Notes: generated from the letters alone by a model not told the origin. A DNA stretch of 64,000 nt from LMUY01 sp965276785 (GCA_965276785.1 OZ255629.1:2728001-2792000), one strand, 5' to 3'; counted from the first letter of the stretch, positions 9,241 through 17,319 are shown. Translations and numbers: made by a program.

Positions 9241-10230
9241 CTACACCACCTCTTCCGGGGCCAAGGCGCATGGCTGCGCGGGATCGCCCTCCTCGATCTG
9301 GAACGTGGCGTGACCGACCCCGTGGCGGTCCCGCAGCTCCTCGCACACCCGGCGGAGAAAGCCGTCATCCGTGCCCAGGTCCGGGCGAATCAGGTGCGCC
9401 GTCAAAGCAGTCTCGGTCGTCGATAGGCCCCAGATGTGCAGGTCATGGACGCCGGTCACACCCGGCAGGCCGGAGAGATACGACCGCACCGCCTCGGCGT
9501 TGACGCCCTCCGGCACCTTGTCGAGCGCCAGGTTCACGCTGTCCCGCAGCAGACCCCAGGTCGAGACCACGATCAGAGTGGCGATGCCGAGGCTCACGAG
9601 CGGATCGAGCCACGCCCAGCCTGTCAGCAGGATGACGAGCCCGGCGATCACCACGCCGGCAGAGACGGCGGCATCTGCGGCCATGTGCAGGAAGGCGCCG
9701 CGCGCGTTGAGGTCGCCCTTGCGGCCGCGCGCGAACAGCCACGCCGTGATCCCGTTGACCACGATCCCGGCCGCCGCGACCAGCATGACGGTCTTACCGC
9801 CGACCTGACCGGCCGGCACGCCTGCCGCGAGGCGCTGCACGGCTTCAACGGCGATCGCGCCGACGCTGACGAGCAGCACGACGGCATTGGTCAGGGAGGC
9901 CAGGATGGAGCTGCGGCCATAGCCGTAAGTCCGCTGCCGGGTGGGTCGACGCCGGCTGAGCCAGACCGCACCCCAAGCGAGCAGCAGGCCGAGTACGTCA
10001 CCCAGGTTGTGCGCTGCATCGGCAAGCAGGGCGACGGAATGGGCAGCCAGCCCAAAAACCACTTCCGCGGCGACAAAAGCCGCATTGAGCGCGGCGCCGA
10101 GGGCGAAAGCGCCGTCGAACCCGGCGGGTGGTGCATGGTGGTGATGGCCGCCGGGACCGTGGGCGTGCCCATGGTCGTGTCCGCCATGGTCGTCGCCGTG
10201 ACGGTGATCGTGGTGGTCGTGACCGCTCAC
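9241..10230 (-). CDS. CDF-family divalent cation efflux (CzcD-like)
   Basis: This 329-residue cation diffusion facilitator exports Zn2+, Cd2+ or similar ions across the inner membrane in exchange for protons. The N-terminus is a His-rich tail (about residues 3-34). Six membrane segments follow, with the metal-site motifs HSVALLADAAHNLGD in TM2 and HMAADAAVSAGV in TM5, both of the H-x3-D type expected for Zn/Cd. A C-terminal cytoplasmic domain with VTGVHDLHIWGLST is present. Its start overlaps the end of the second CDF gene by four bases, so the two are one operon behind the MerR-controlled promoter. Confidence 0.93.
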   Translation of the reverse strand: MSGHDHHDHRHGDDHGGHDHGHAHGPGGHHHHAPPAGFDGAFALGAALNAAFVAAEVVFGLAAHSVALLADAAHNLGDVLGLLLAWGAVWLSRRRPTRQRTYGYGRSSILASLTNAVVLLVSVGAIAVEAVQRLAAGVPAGQVGGKTVMLVAAAGIVVNGITAWLFARGRKGDLNARGAFLHMAADAAVSAGVVIAGLVILLTGWAWLDPLVSLGIATLIVVSTWGLLRDSVNLALDKVPEGVNAEAVRSYLSGLPGVTGVHDLHIWGLSTTETALTAHLIRPDLGTDDGFLRRVCEELRDRHGVGHATFQIEEGDPAQPCALAPEEVV

Positions 10231-10883
10231 GATGCCGCTCCGGCCGCAACGGGAGCAGGCCGGTCTTGCCCCAGCTCGCCCCGTGCTTGCCGGACGATGC
10301 TCACGCCGCCCGACAACCCGAGCCCGCCCATGATCGCGGCCACGATCACGTCCGGCCAGCCGGTGCCGGTGCCGAACACCCCCGCGGCCGCCAGCATGAC
10401 TGCGGCGTTGCCGATGGCGTCGTTACGGGAGCACACCCAGACCGAGCGCATGTTCGCGTCCCCGGTGCGGAACCGGTACAGCATCAGGGCGACGCCGCCA
10501 TTGGCCAGCAGGGCGGCCGTGCCGACCACGCCCATCACCTCCGCCCGGGGCAGGGTGCCGAACCAGACGTGCCACGCGGTACTGCCGAGCACCCAGAGTG
10601 CCAAGACAATCAGCGTCCAGCCTTTCAGCAAAGCCGCGCGGGACCGCCAGACGAGGGCCATTCCGACCACGCCGAGGCTGATGGCGTAGTTTGCCGCATC
10701 GCCCAGGAAATCGAGCGCGTCGGCTTGCAAAGCGGCCGAGCCGGCCGCCGCGCCCGCGACGATTTCAGCGGCGAAGAACCCCGCATTGATGTCGAGCGCG
10801 ATCCACAGCGCCCGGCGCCAGCGCGGGCTGTCCAATGCCTGCTTGGCGTTGCTGGCGCAGCTCGATTCATTACAGCAGGGCAT
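10227..10883 (-). CDS. Short CDF-like cation transporter
   Basis: This 218-residue membrane protein resembles the CDF transmembrane part without the usual cytoplasmic C-terminal domain. The N-terminus is Cys-rich (MPCCNESSCASNAKQ). The TM2 motif is ALQADALDFLGDAANY, giving Asp-x3-Asp in place of the common His-x3-Asp, and the TM5 motif is CSRNDAIGNAAVML. Proteins of this shape commonly sit beside MerR regulators of Pb/Cd/Zn and are annotated only as cation transporters. Gene and regulator share a divergent promoter, so metal induction is likely. Substrate is not established. Confidence 0.85.
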   Translation of the reverse strand: MPCCNESSCASNAKQALDSPRWRRALWIALDINAGFFAAEIVAGAAAGSAALQADALDFLGDAANYAISLGVVGMALVWRSRAALLKGWTLIVLALWVLGSTAWHVWFGTLPRAEVMGVVGTAALLANGGVALMLYRFRTGDANMRSVWVCSRNDAIGNAAVMLAAAGVFGTGTGWPDVIVAAIMGGLGLSGGVSIVRQARGELGQDRPAPVAAGAAS

Positions 10884-10920
10884 GGCGGCACCTCGACAGC
10901 TTGGGCAGGAGCGCCCAGAT

Positions 10921-10946
10921 GCACCCTGTAGCCACTACAGGGTCAA
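10921..10946 (-). promoter_or_regulatory. MerR-type operator-promoter for the CDF operon
   Basis: On the minus strand a -35 TTGACC (10946-10941) is followed by the dyad ACCCTGTAG-TGG-CTACAGGGT (10923-10943) and a weak -10 about 19 bases downstream. An over-long spacer filled by a dyad is the hallmark of MerR-family activation, and this sequence is close to known CadR/PbrR operators. The regulator starts at 10950 in the other direction, so it probably also represses its own gene. Confidence 0.85.
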
Positions 10947-10949
10947 GCG

Positions 10950-11354
10950 ATGGCAGGTGACACCTTCGGCATCGGCGAGCTGGCGCGCGCGACCGGCACG
11001 AAGATCGAGACCATCCGTTGGTACGAGCGTATCGGTTTGCTGGCCGCTCCTGCCCGAACGGAGGGCAACTACCGCGCTTATCGCCGTTCACATCTGGAGC
11101 GGTTGAGCTTTGTGCGGCGCGCCCGGGACCTCGGCTTTTCGCTGGACCAAGTGCGCGAGCTGCTGCGGCTGTCCGATCAGCAGGACCGGCCGTGCGAGGA
11201 AATCGACCTGATCGCGCGCGGACACTTGGCCGAGGTGGAGCGAAAGGTCGCCGACCTGACAGCGCTCGGCCACGAACTGCGCCAGATAATCGGCCAGTGC
11301 AAGCATGGCACCGTTGCCGAGTGCCGGATCATCGAAGCTCTCTCGCCAGCCTAG
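10950..11354 (+). CDS. MerR-family metal regulator, CadR/PbrR-like
   Basis: This 134-residue regulator has the MerR winged helix (IGELARATGTKIETIRWYER, then EGNYRAYRRSHLERLSF), the coiled dimerisation helix, and three Cys in the places used by Cd/Pb/Zn sensors: one in RPCEEID (about 79) and two in the C-terminal loop QCKHGTVAEC (about 112 and 119). With bound metal it should untwist the dyad promoter at 10921-10946 and switch on the two divergent CDF genes. The exact metal among Cd, Pb and Zn cannot be decided from sequence. Confidence 0.9.
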   Translation: MAGDTFGIGELARATGTKIETIRWYERIGLLAAPARTEGNYRAYRRSHLERLSFVRRARDLGFSLDQVRELLRLSDQQDRPCEEIDLIARGHLAEVERKVADLTALGHELRQIIGQCKHGTVAECRIIEALSPA

Positions 11355-11363
11355 GCTCGGGTT

Positions 11364-12080
11364 TTACAGCGCTGGCAAATCAAAGGTGCTCTTGCGCTCG
11401 CTGTAGCGGTCCACAAGGTAGTCTGCTCGGTCGCGCAGCAACCAGGTGAAGCGCAGCAGCTCCTCCATCACGTCCACCACGCGATCATAATTGGCGGACG
11501 GCTTCATGCGCCCGGCATCGTCGAATTGCTCATAGGCGCGCGGCACGCTCGACTGGTTCGGGATGGTGACCATCCGCATCCAGCGGCCCAGCAAGCGCAG
11601 CGTGTTCACCGCATTGAAGCTCTGCGATCCGCCGGAGACCTGCATGACGGCCAGAGTCCGCCCCTGCGTCGGTCGCACCGAGCCGATTTCGAGCGGCAGC
11701 CAATCGATTTGGTTCTTGAACACGCCTGTCACCGCGCCGTGCATCTCCGGGCTGCACCAGACCTGACCCTCCGACCACAGCGACAGCGAACGCAATTCCT
11801 GCACTTTGGGATGGTCCGGCCCGGTGCTGTTGGCGATCGGCAGCTCGCGCGGATCGAAGATGCGCGTTTCCGCCCCTATCAAGCGGAGCAGCCGGTCCGC
11901 TTCCTCGACCAGCAGGCGCGAGTACGACCGCTCCCGCACACTGCCATACAGCAGCAAAATTCGCGGCGGATGCTCAACACGGGTGACCGGTTCAAGGCGT
12001 GCCAGGTCTGGCGGCTGCAACAGCTCACGGCGCAGCGCTGGCATCGGCTCGCCGCCGACGTTCGAGGGTCCATCCGGCAT
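11364..12080 (-). CDS. arsH: ArsH, NADPH-dependent organoarsenical oxidase
   Basis: This 238-residue flavoprotein of the NADPH-dependent FMN reductase family has the FMN-binding loop LLYGSVRERSYSRLL and the ArsH-typical stretch VWCSPEMHGAVTGVFKNQIDW. Characterised ArsH proteins oxidise trivalent methylarsenite and other aromatic arsenicals to the less toxic pentavalent forms. The ATG at 12080 overlaps the arsC stop (ATGA), so I prefer it to longer starts whose extension is the arsC coding sequence in another frame. It is the last gene of the arsRI-acr3-arsC-arsH operon. Confidence 0.93.
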   Translation of the reverse strand: MPDGPSNVGGEPMPALRRELLQPPDLARLEPVTRVEHPPRILLLYGSVRERSYSRLLVEEADRLLRLIGAETRIFDPRELPIANSTGPDHPKVQELRSLSLWSEGQVWCSPEMHGAVTGVFKNQIDWLPLEIGSVRPTQGRTLAVMQVSGGSQSFNAVNTLRLLGRWMRMVTIPNQSSVPRAYEQFDDAGRMKPSANYDRVVDVMEELLRFTWLLRDRADYLVDRYSERKSTFDLPAL

Positions 12081-12499
12081 CAGATCGGCCGCGCGGCGAC
12101 GCGCTCGCCGTCCTCCTTGAGGAAGCCGGACGGTAGCGGTGCGTCCAGCAGGTCCAACACGGTTTCGGACGGTCGGCACAGGCGGACACCCTTGGGCGTG
12201 ACGACGATCGGCCGGTTGATGAGGATCGGATGTTGCTCGATCGCGTCCAGCAGCGCGTCTTCGGACAGCGCGGGGTCGTCCAGCCCCAGCTCTGCGTATG
12301 GCGTGCCTTTCTGGCGCAGGACAGCGCGCAGAGGGCTGCCCATACGCCGCACCAGGTCCCGCAGCACGGCGCGGCTTGGCGGCGTCTTGAGGTATTCGAT
12401 CACGAGCGGATCGGCACCGGTCGCGCGGATCATCGCCAGCGTGTTGCGCGACGTGTCGCAGGCCGGGTTGTGGTAAATCGTCACGGTCCCCGCCATCAC
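12080..12499 (-). CDS. arsC: ArsC, glutaredoxin-dependent arsenate reductase
   Basis: The 139-residue product is the plasmid R773-type arsenate reductase, which reduces As(V) to As(III) with glutathione and glutaredoxin. The active-site Cys is in YHNPACDTSRNTL (about residue 14), and the family Arg residues appear in LINRPIVVTPKGVRLCRP. The As(III) made is the substrate of the Acr3 pump encoded just upstream, whose stop codon overlaps this start by four bases. The first two codons are both ATG, so the start may be 12499 or 12496. Confidence 0.95.
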   Translation of the reverse strand: MMAGTVTIYHNPACDTSRNTLAMIRATGADPLVIEYLKTPPSRAVLRDLVRRMGSPLRAVLRQKGTPYAELGLDDPALSEDALLDAIEQHPILINRPIVVTPKGVRLCRPSETVLDLLDAPLPSGFLKEDGERVAARPI

Positions 12500-13521
12500 G
12501 CGGCCCCCCGCTCGTACCAGCCCCGGCTTCGCCGCACGATGGCGACCACGGACAGCATGACCGGCACTTCAATCAGCACGCCGACGACAGTCGCGAGCGC
12601 CGCGCCAGACTGGAAGCCGAACAGCGCGATGGCCGTGGCGACCGCCAGCTCGAAGAAGTTGCTGGCGCCGATCAGGGCGGACGGCCCCGCCACGCACCAG
12701 GCCACTTTTGCACGGCGGTTCAGCAGGTAAGCCAGCCCCGCGTTGAAATAGACCTGGATCAGAATCGGCACCGCCAACAGCAGGATCACAAGGGGCTGCG
12801 CGATGATTTGCTCGCCCTGCAAGCCGAACGGCAGCACAAGCGTCGCCAGCAGCGCCACCAGGGACACCGGGCCAAGCACGGCGAGTGTCCGCGCCAGGGC
12901 GGGCGGCCCGTTCCGCAGCAGCGCCCGCCGCCAAAGCTGCGCCACGATGACGGGCACGACGATGTAGAGCACTACGGACAGGATCAACGTGCCCCATGGC
13001 ACGGTAATGGAGGACAGGCCGAGCAGCAGGCCCACCAGGGGCGCGAACGCCACCACCATGATCGTGTCATTCAACGCGACTTGGCTCAGGGTGAAGTGCG
13101 GCTCGCCATCCAGCAGGTTCGACCACACGAACACCATGGCCGTGCATGGGGCGGCGGCCAGCAGGATCAGCCCGGCGATGTAGCTGTCCACCTGGCCGGC
13201 CGGTAACAGCGGGCGGAACAACCAGCCGATAAAGATGGCTCCCAGCAGGGCCATGCTGAACGGCTTGACCAGCCAGTTCACGCCCACGGTGACGGCGATG
13301 CCGCGCCAGTGCGCCCGCACTTGGCCGAGCGCCGCCAAATCGATCTTGAGCAGCATGGGTATCACCATCAACCATACCAAAACGGCGATCGGCAGGTTGA
13401 CTTGCGCCACGGTGAGGTTGCCGAGGGCATGGAACGGGGCCGAGAAGATCTGCCCCAGAGCGATGCCGGCGACGATGCACAGCGCCACCCACAGGGTCAG
13501 CCATCGCTCGAAGACGCCCAT
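12496..13521 (-). CDS. acr3: Acr3 arsenite efflux permease
   Basis: This 341-residue polytopic protein of the Acr3 (bile acid:sodium symporter-like) family extrudes arsenite across the inner membrane. About ten hydrophobic segments are visible. The conserved Cys needed for As(III) transport lies in AAAPCTAMVFVWSNL (about residue 127), and the broken-helix region is near SALIGASNFFELAVA. It is the only arsenite exporter in this operon. It is expressed after arsI and before arsC, with which it overlaps. Confidence 0.95.
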   Translation of the reverse strand: MGVFERWLTLWVALCIVAGIALGQIFSAPFHALGNLTVAQVNLPIAVLVWLMVIPMLLKIDLAALGQVRAHWRGIAVTVGVNWLVKPFSMALLGAIFIGWLFRPLLPAGQVDSYIAGLILLAAAPCTAMVFVWSNLLDGEPHFTLSQVALNDTIMVVAFAPLVGLLLGLSSITVPWGTLILSVVLYIVVPVIVAQLWRRALLRNGPPALARTLAVLGPVSLVALLATLVLPFGLQGEQIIAQPLVILLLAVPILIQVYFNAGLAYLLNRRAKVAWCVAGPSALIGASNFFELAVATAIALFGFQSGAALATVVGVLIEVPVMLSVVAIVRRSRGWYERGAA

Positions 13522-13577
13522 GGCGGGCGCGGCTGGGACGGTCGATGGCTTGCGTCGCGCTCATGCGGGCGTGCTGG

Positions 13578-14045
13578 TCACGACGCGCAGCGGGCGGCAG
13601 TAGGGGCCAGGTCAGACTTCGGCGTGCAGCAAACTGCCGCTGTGGTACGGATCGCGCCCAGCTCCGCGCGATCGCCATAGACGGTGCTTTCGCCCGTCGT
13701 CAGGAAGGTTTCCCATGACACGCCTTGCGGGTCGGTGATCCAGGACTTTTCCGATTGTGCGTAGCAGCAGGTGGTCGCACCTTCCTCGAGCACCGGCCGA
13801 TCGGCCTGTCGCAGCCGGCCATACACCTCCTCCAGCTCGCCTTGCGTCTCGACCTGGATGCCAAGGTGATCGAGGCCGGACTCGCCGCTGCGCGTGCTAA
13901 TCGCGAAGTTCACGCGCGGATCGTCAAGCATCCACTTCGCATAGTCCGCCTTGGTGACGGCCGGCTCAGCGGCGAACAGGGTGGAGTAGAACCGGACCGA
14001 TCGGGCCAGGTCATCGACCGAGACGTGGACGTGCAGGCGCTTCAT
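13578..14045 (-). CDS. arsI: ArsI C-As lyase (vicinal oxygen chelate family)
   Basis: This 155-residue protein of the glyoxalase/dioxygenase superfamily matches ArsI (CadI) in layout. Characterised ArsI is an Fe(II) dioxygenase that cleaves the C-As bond of methylarsenite. The arsenic-binding vicinal Cys pair is in GATTCCYAQSEKSW. Metal ligands are expected at His in KRLHVHVSV, His in GLDHLGIQV, and Glu in GVSWETFLTT. The start at 14045 overlaps the arsR stop. The C-terminal tail carries another Cys pair (VCCTPKSD), as in many ArsI proteins. Confidence 0.92.
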   Translation of the reverse strand: MKRLHVHVSVDDLARSVRFYSTLFAAEPAVTKADYAKWMLDDPRVNFAISTRSGESGLDHLGIQVETQGELEEVYGRLRQADRPVLEEGATTCCYAQSEKSWITDPQGVSWETFLTTGESTVYGDRAELGAIRTTAAVCCTPKSDLAPTAARCAS

Positions 14046-14401
14046 TGGCGTGTGCTCCTTCCCTTGGGTTTGACGAGCGTCGTTGGGTCGCAGACTCCGG
14101 CGCCGCAGGCGCCGGGATCGCCGTGGCAGCAATTCTCGGTCAGGTAGGCGAGCAGGCTGTTCATGGCGTCGTATTCGGCCGCGTAGATCAGCGAGCGGCT
14201 TTCCCGCCGGAACGTGACCAGGCCGGCGTGCCGGAGCTGGTTGAGGTGAAACGAGAGGGTTGCCGAGGGCAGGCCGAGGCGTTCACCGATTTGGCCGGCC
14301 GGCATCCCTTCCCCGCCAACCTGGACCAGCAGACGGAACACATCGAGGCGGGTGTCTTGGGCGAGGGCGGCGAGGGCCGCTATGGCAGCCAATTTTTCCA
14401 T
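14042..14401 (-). CDS. arsR: ArsR arsenite-responsive repressor
   Basis: This 119-residue winged-helix repressor of the ArsR/SmtB family has a DNA-recognition helix in LPSATLSFHLNQLRHAGLV. Its As(III) site appears to be C-terminal, in ENCCHGDPGACGAGVCD, resembling the Cys cluster of C-terminal-binding ArsR proteins rather than the classical alpha-3 CVC box, which is absent. It leads the arsR-arsI-acr3-arsC-arsH operon. It should leave the operator when arsenite or methylarsenite binds. Confidence 0.93.
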   Translation of the reverse strand: MEKLAAIAALAALAQDTRLDVFRLLVQVGGEGMPAGQIGERLGLPSATLSFHLNQLRHAGLVTFRRESRSLIYAAEYDAMNSLLAYLTENCCHGDPGACGAGVCDPTTLVKPKGRSTRQ

Positions 14402-14405
14402 GTCT

Positions 14406-14436
14406 CCATGTATATGGAATAATTTGGTCGCGTCAA
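14406..14436 (-). promoter_or_regulatory. Candidate ars promoter/ArsR operator
   Basis: On the minus strand a -35-like TTGACG (14436-14431) is followed after 17 bases by ATACAT (14413-14408). The imperfect dyad CCATATACATGG (14417-14406) covers the -10. A dyad over the promoter just before arsR suits ArsR repression, but the match is modest and the site is untested. Confidence 0.5.
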
Positions 14437-14477
14437 TGGTCGATTGGCATGGCGAAACTCTCGCTTACGTCTATGGT

Positions 14478-14494
14478 ATAGGGGTCCACCCTAT
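14478..14494 (+). promoter_or_regulatory. DmeR/RcnR-type operator
   Basis: The sequence ATAGGGGTCCACCCTAT forms inverted half-sites ATAGGG/CCCTAT around a five-base centre, 14 bases before dmeR. RcnR- and DmeR-type repressors bind GC tracts flanked by such inverted ends, so this is the likely autoregulatory operator for dmeR-dmeF. Confidence 0.75.
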
Positions 14495-14507
14495 GCTACG
14501 AGTTCGC

Positions 14508-14786
14508 ATGACCCACACCGTTCGGGAAAAGCAGAAACTGCTGGCGCGCGTGCGCCGCATGAAGGGCCAAGTCGAGGCGATCGAGCGGGCACTTGAGAGC
14601 GAAGCCGGCTGCGAGCAGGTCATGCACCTGATCGCCGGCGTGCGGGGCGCGATGGCTGGATTGATGGCCGAAGTGGTCGAGGACCACGTGCGGACGCACC
14701 TGGTAGACCCTGACAAACATCCCGGCGCCCTGAATGCCGAGGCGGCCGAGCAACTCCTCGATGTCGTACGAACCTACCTGAAGTGA
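14508..14786 (+). CDS. dmeR: DmeR, RcnR/CsoR-family Ni/Co repressor
   Basis: This 92-residue all-helical repressor matches the RcnR/DmeR branch of the CsoR family (REKQKLLARVRRMKGQVEAI at the N-terminus). The N-terminal His after MTH and the Cys in EAGCEQVMHLI (about 35) plus His in EDHVRTHL are positions used for Ni/Co in RcnR. Metal binding releases the operator at 14478-14494. The ATG at 14508 was chosen because RcnR-type proteins begin M-S/T-H; an ATG at 14493 is in frame but lies inside the operator region. It is followed after 10 bp by dmeF. Confidence 0.9.
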   Translation: MTHTVREKQKLLARVRRMKGQVEAIERALESEAGCEQVMHLIAGVRGAMAGLMAEVVEDHVRTHLVDPDKHPGALNAEAAEQLLDVVRTYLK

Positions 14787-14796
14787 GAGGCTGATT

Positions 14797-16098
14797 ATGG
14801 ACGGCTCTATAGCTCCCGCCGGTTTCCCGGCCGCCCCGTTTGGTCACAGCCATGTCTTCCTGAGCGCAGGGCACGAGCAGTCCGAGCGCCGGACTTGGTG
14901 GGTGATCGCCCTGTGCGGAGCGATGATGGTGTTGGAGATCGTGGGTGGCCTCGCCTTCGGGTCCATCGCCCTGGTCGCGGACGGGCTGCATATGAGCACC
15001 CACGCGGGGGCGTTGCTACTGGCGGCGCTTGCGTACACCTACGCCCGGAAATACGCCCACGACCCGCGCTTCACCTTCGGCACCGGCAAGCTCGGAGACC
15101 TGGCAGGATTCACCAGCGCGATCGTGCTGGCGATGATTGCCCTGCTGATCGGTTATGAGGCTGTCACCCGGCTGTTCGCACCCGTGCCCATCCACTTCGC
15201 CGAGGCGATCCCGATTGCTGCATTGGGCCTGGTCGTGAACGTGGCAAGCGTTTGGCTGTTGAGCGGCGGCGGACATCATCACCATGGCCATAGCCACGGT
15301 CATGAGCATCATCACGACCATAGCGACGGTCACGCCGAGCACGATGAGGAACACAGCATCACGACGCCCGACGGCGTGCTGACCTTGAGCGTGTTCGAGG
15401 ATGGCGTACCACCCGTGTTCCGGCTGCGCCCGCAGCCGGGCCGGAACATCGGCACTGCCGTCGCGATCGAAACGGTAAGGCCGGACGGCACGCGGCAGGT
15501 CTTCGCCATGCAGGACCGGGGCGGCTGGCTGGAAAGCGTCGAAGCAATTCCTGAACCCCACCAGTTCACCGCCCATGCGCGCGTCGGCGGCAACGAGTAT
15601 CCCGTTGCCTTCGAGGAGCATGAGCACGGCCATGACACGCACGGGGCCGCGCACCGGGATAACAACATGCGCGCGGCCGTCATCCACGTCGTCGCGGATG
15701 CCGCTGTTTCCGTGCTGGTCATCATCGGGCTGGTGCTGGCCCGCATTTTCGGATGGCTATGGATGGACCCGTTGGCCGGGATTGTCGGCGCCTGCGTCAT
15801 CGCAAGCTGGTCTTATGGCTTGATCCGTGATACCGGCGCCATCCTGCTTGATATGGTGCCGGACCGGCGCGTGGCCGACGGCGTGCGTCAGGCCGTTGAA
15901 GCCGAAGGGGATAGATTGGCCGACCTACATCTCTGGCGGCTTGGACCGGGGCACCTTGGAGCCATCGTTTCCGTCGCAACCATGCAGGACGGGCACGGAC
16001 CGGAGTATTATCACCGGCTACTCGGGCGCTTCCCTGCCTTGTCGCATGTTACCGTCGAGGTCCAAACGCCACCTTCACCCCTGCCGGTCGCTGCCTAG
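14797..16098 (+). CDS. dmeF: DmeF, CDF Co/Ni efflux with inserted domain
   Basis: This 433-residue CDF transporter is long for the family. The transmembrane part carries the metal motifs HMSTHAGALLLAA and HVVADAAVSVLVII. Between TM4 and TM5 lies a His-rich loop (about 167-187), then roughly 90 extra residues predicted to be beta-rich (GVPPVFRLRPQPGRN to NEYPVAFEEHEHGHD), then a second His cluster. DmeF proteins in rhizobia export Co and Ni under DmeR control, which fits the neighbour. The extra domain may bind metal on the cytoplasmic side; that is inference. Confidence 0.9.
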   Translation: MDGSIAPAGFPAAPFGHSHVFLSAGHEQSERRTWWVIALCGAMMVLEIVGGLAFGSIALVADGLHMSTHAGALLLAALAYTYARKYAHDPRFTFGTGKLGDLAGFTSAIVLAMIALLIGYEAVTRLFAPVPIHFAEAIPIAALGLVVNVASVWLLSGGGHHHHGHSHGHEHHHDHSDGHAEHDEEHSITTPDGVLTLSVFEDGVPPVFRLRPQPGRNIGTAVAIETVRPDGTRQVFAMQDRGGWLESVEAIPEPHQFTAHARVGGNEYPVAFEEHEHGHDTHGAAHRDNNMRAAVIHVVADAAVSVLVIIGLVLARIFGWLWMDPLAGIVGACVIASWSYGLIRDTGAILLDMVPDRRVADGVRQAVEAEGDRLADLHLWRLGPGHLGAIVSVATMQDGHGPEYYHRLLGRFPALSHVTVEVQTPPSPLPVAA

Positions 16099-16142
16099 TT
16101 AGCTAGGTTCGCGATATTGCAGGCTCGCCTTGGGGATGCCGT

Positions 16143-17294
16143 TTAATGGTGGTGCCCTTCGGCAGCAGGCTGACTATCGCCGTGGTGGTGCATCTCCATC
16201 GGGTGCTTCCAATTCACGACCGCCAGGTCCACCGCCAATGCGCCGAACACGAGGTTCAGCCAGAACGTGTAGTTGAAGCTGAAATTCGTGACCTGAGCGC
16301 GCACGTCCGGATTTGCTGCCGGAACCAAGCCTAGCGCGGTGAATACCACGTCCATAAGGAGAGCCGAGACGACCATCGTGACGAAGAAGATGCCGCCGAT
16401 GTAGGCCGCCATGCGCCACCCGAAGTATCGGCGATAGACATCCAGCAGCGGCAACACGATCAGGTCGGCATAGAGGAATGCCAGCACGCCGCCGAAGGTG
16501 ATGCCGCTGCCCCATAGGATCGCCGCCATCGGCACGTTGCCGATCGAGCAAACGAACGACAGCACCGCAACGATCGGCCCGATGACGGCATTTGCCGGAA
16601 CCTGCAACCAAGGCGAGGCGCCTTGCAGGAACAGCTCCGCCCACCAATGCGGCGGCACGAAGGCGGACAGGAAACCCGCGATGAGGAACCCGCCGAGCAA
16701 GTCCTTCCACAGCATCGACACGTCCATGGCGACGTTCTGCGCCACGCGCACCCGCGTCTCGGGGTTGACCAGCTTCTCCGAAAGCGTTCGGCCCTCGACC
16801 GGCATGGCAGAGTGCTCATGCCCGCCGGACGGCTCAGGATGGCTTCGCGCGGCCTCGACGAGCTGCTTGGGATAGGTCAGGCGCACGAGGATGGCCATGA
16901 TCGCCACAAGGACGAGGCCGCCAATCCACTCGGCCGCCATGAACTGCCAGCCCATTAGCACATAGAGGACGATGCCGAGTTCCAACACGAGGTTCGTGGA
17001 CGAGAACAGGAAGGCGAGTGACGGCACCAGGGCCGCGCCGCGCTTGAACAAGGTCCGCATCACCGAGGCCGAGGCGTAGGAGCAGCTCGAACTGGCTGCA
17101 CCGAACGCCGTTGCCAGCGCTATCTCTCGGATGCCATCGGTGCCGAGCGCCTTCCGCATACGGTCCTGCGACACGACAGCCTGGATCAGGCCAGAGAGCA
17201 GGAAACCCAGGACCAAGCTCCAGGCCACGCTCCAGAACATGCCCGCCGCCATCAGCAGCGCTTCGCCGATCTTCGATAAGAACCCGTCCATCAA
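16143..17294 (-). CDS. Predicted permease, PF03773 (ArsP_1-like) family
   Basis: This 383-residue inner-membrane protein has about eight to ten hydrophobic segments. The motif FGAASSSCSYASASVMRTL (about residue 70) is typical of the permease family that includes the organoarsenical exporter ArsP, and a second half with SFVCSIGNVPMAAILWGSG repeats the pattern. A His-rich tail (MEMHHHGDSQP...HHH) and a His/Glu loop in the middle suggest metal binding. It is convergent with dmeF and followed upstream by the second RND system. Substrate is unknown; family members range from arsenicals to other metals. Confidence 0.8.
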   Translation of the reverse strand: MMDGFLSKIGEALLMAAGMFWSVAWSLVLGFLLSGLIQAVVSQDRMRKALGTDGIREIALATAFGAASSSCSYASASVMRTLFKRGAALVPSLAFLFSSTNLVLELGIVLYVLMGWQFMAAEWIGGLVLVAIMAILVRLTYPKQLVEAARSHPEPSGGHEHSAMPVEGRTLSEKLVNPETRVRVAQNVAMDVSMLWKDLLGGFLIAGFLSAFVPPHWWAELFLQGASPWLQVPANAVIGPIVAVLSFVCSIGNVPMAAILWGSGITFGGVLAFLYADLIVLPLLDVYRRYFGWRMAAYIGGIFFVTMVVSALLMDVVFTALGLVPAANPDVRAQVTNFSFNYTFWLNLVFGALAVDLAVVNWKHPMEMHHHGDSQPAAEGHHH

Positions 17295-17319
17295 GCCTCC
17301 ATTGGCCGGACGTGCCGGG

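Noticed and set aside
11354..11364. Rho-independent terminators between convergent genes (also 16098-16143)
   Set aside because: Short GC inverted repeats are present, but no convincing hairpin followed by a T run; not strong enough to annotate.
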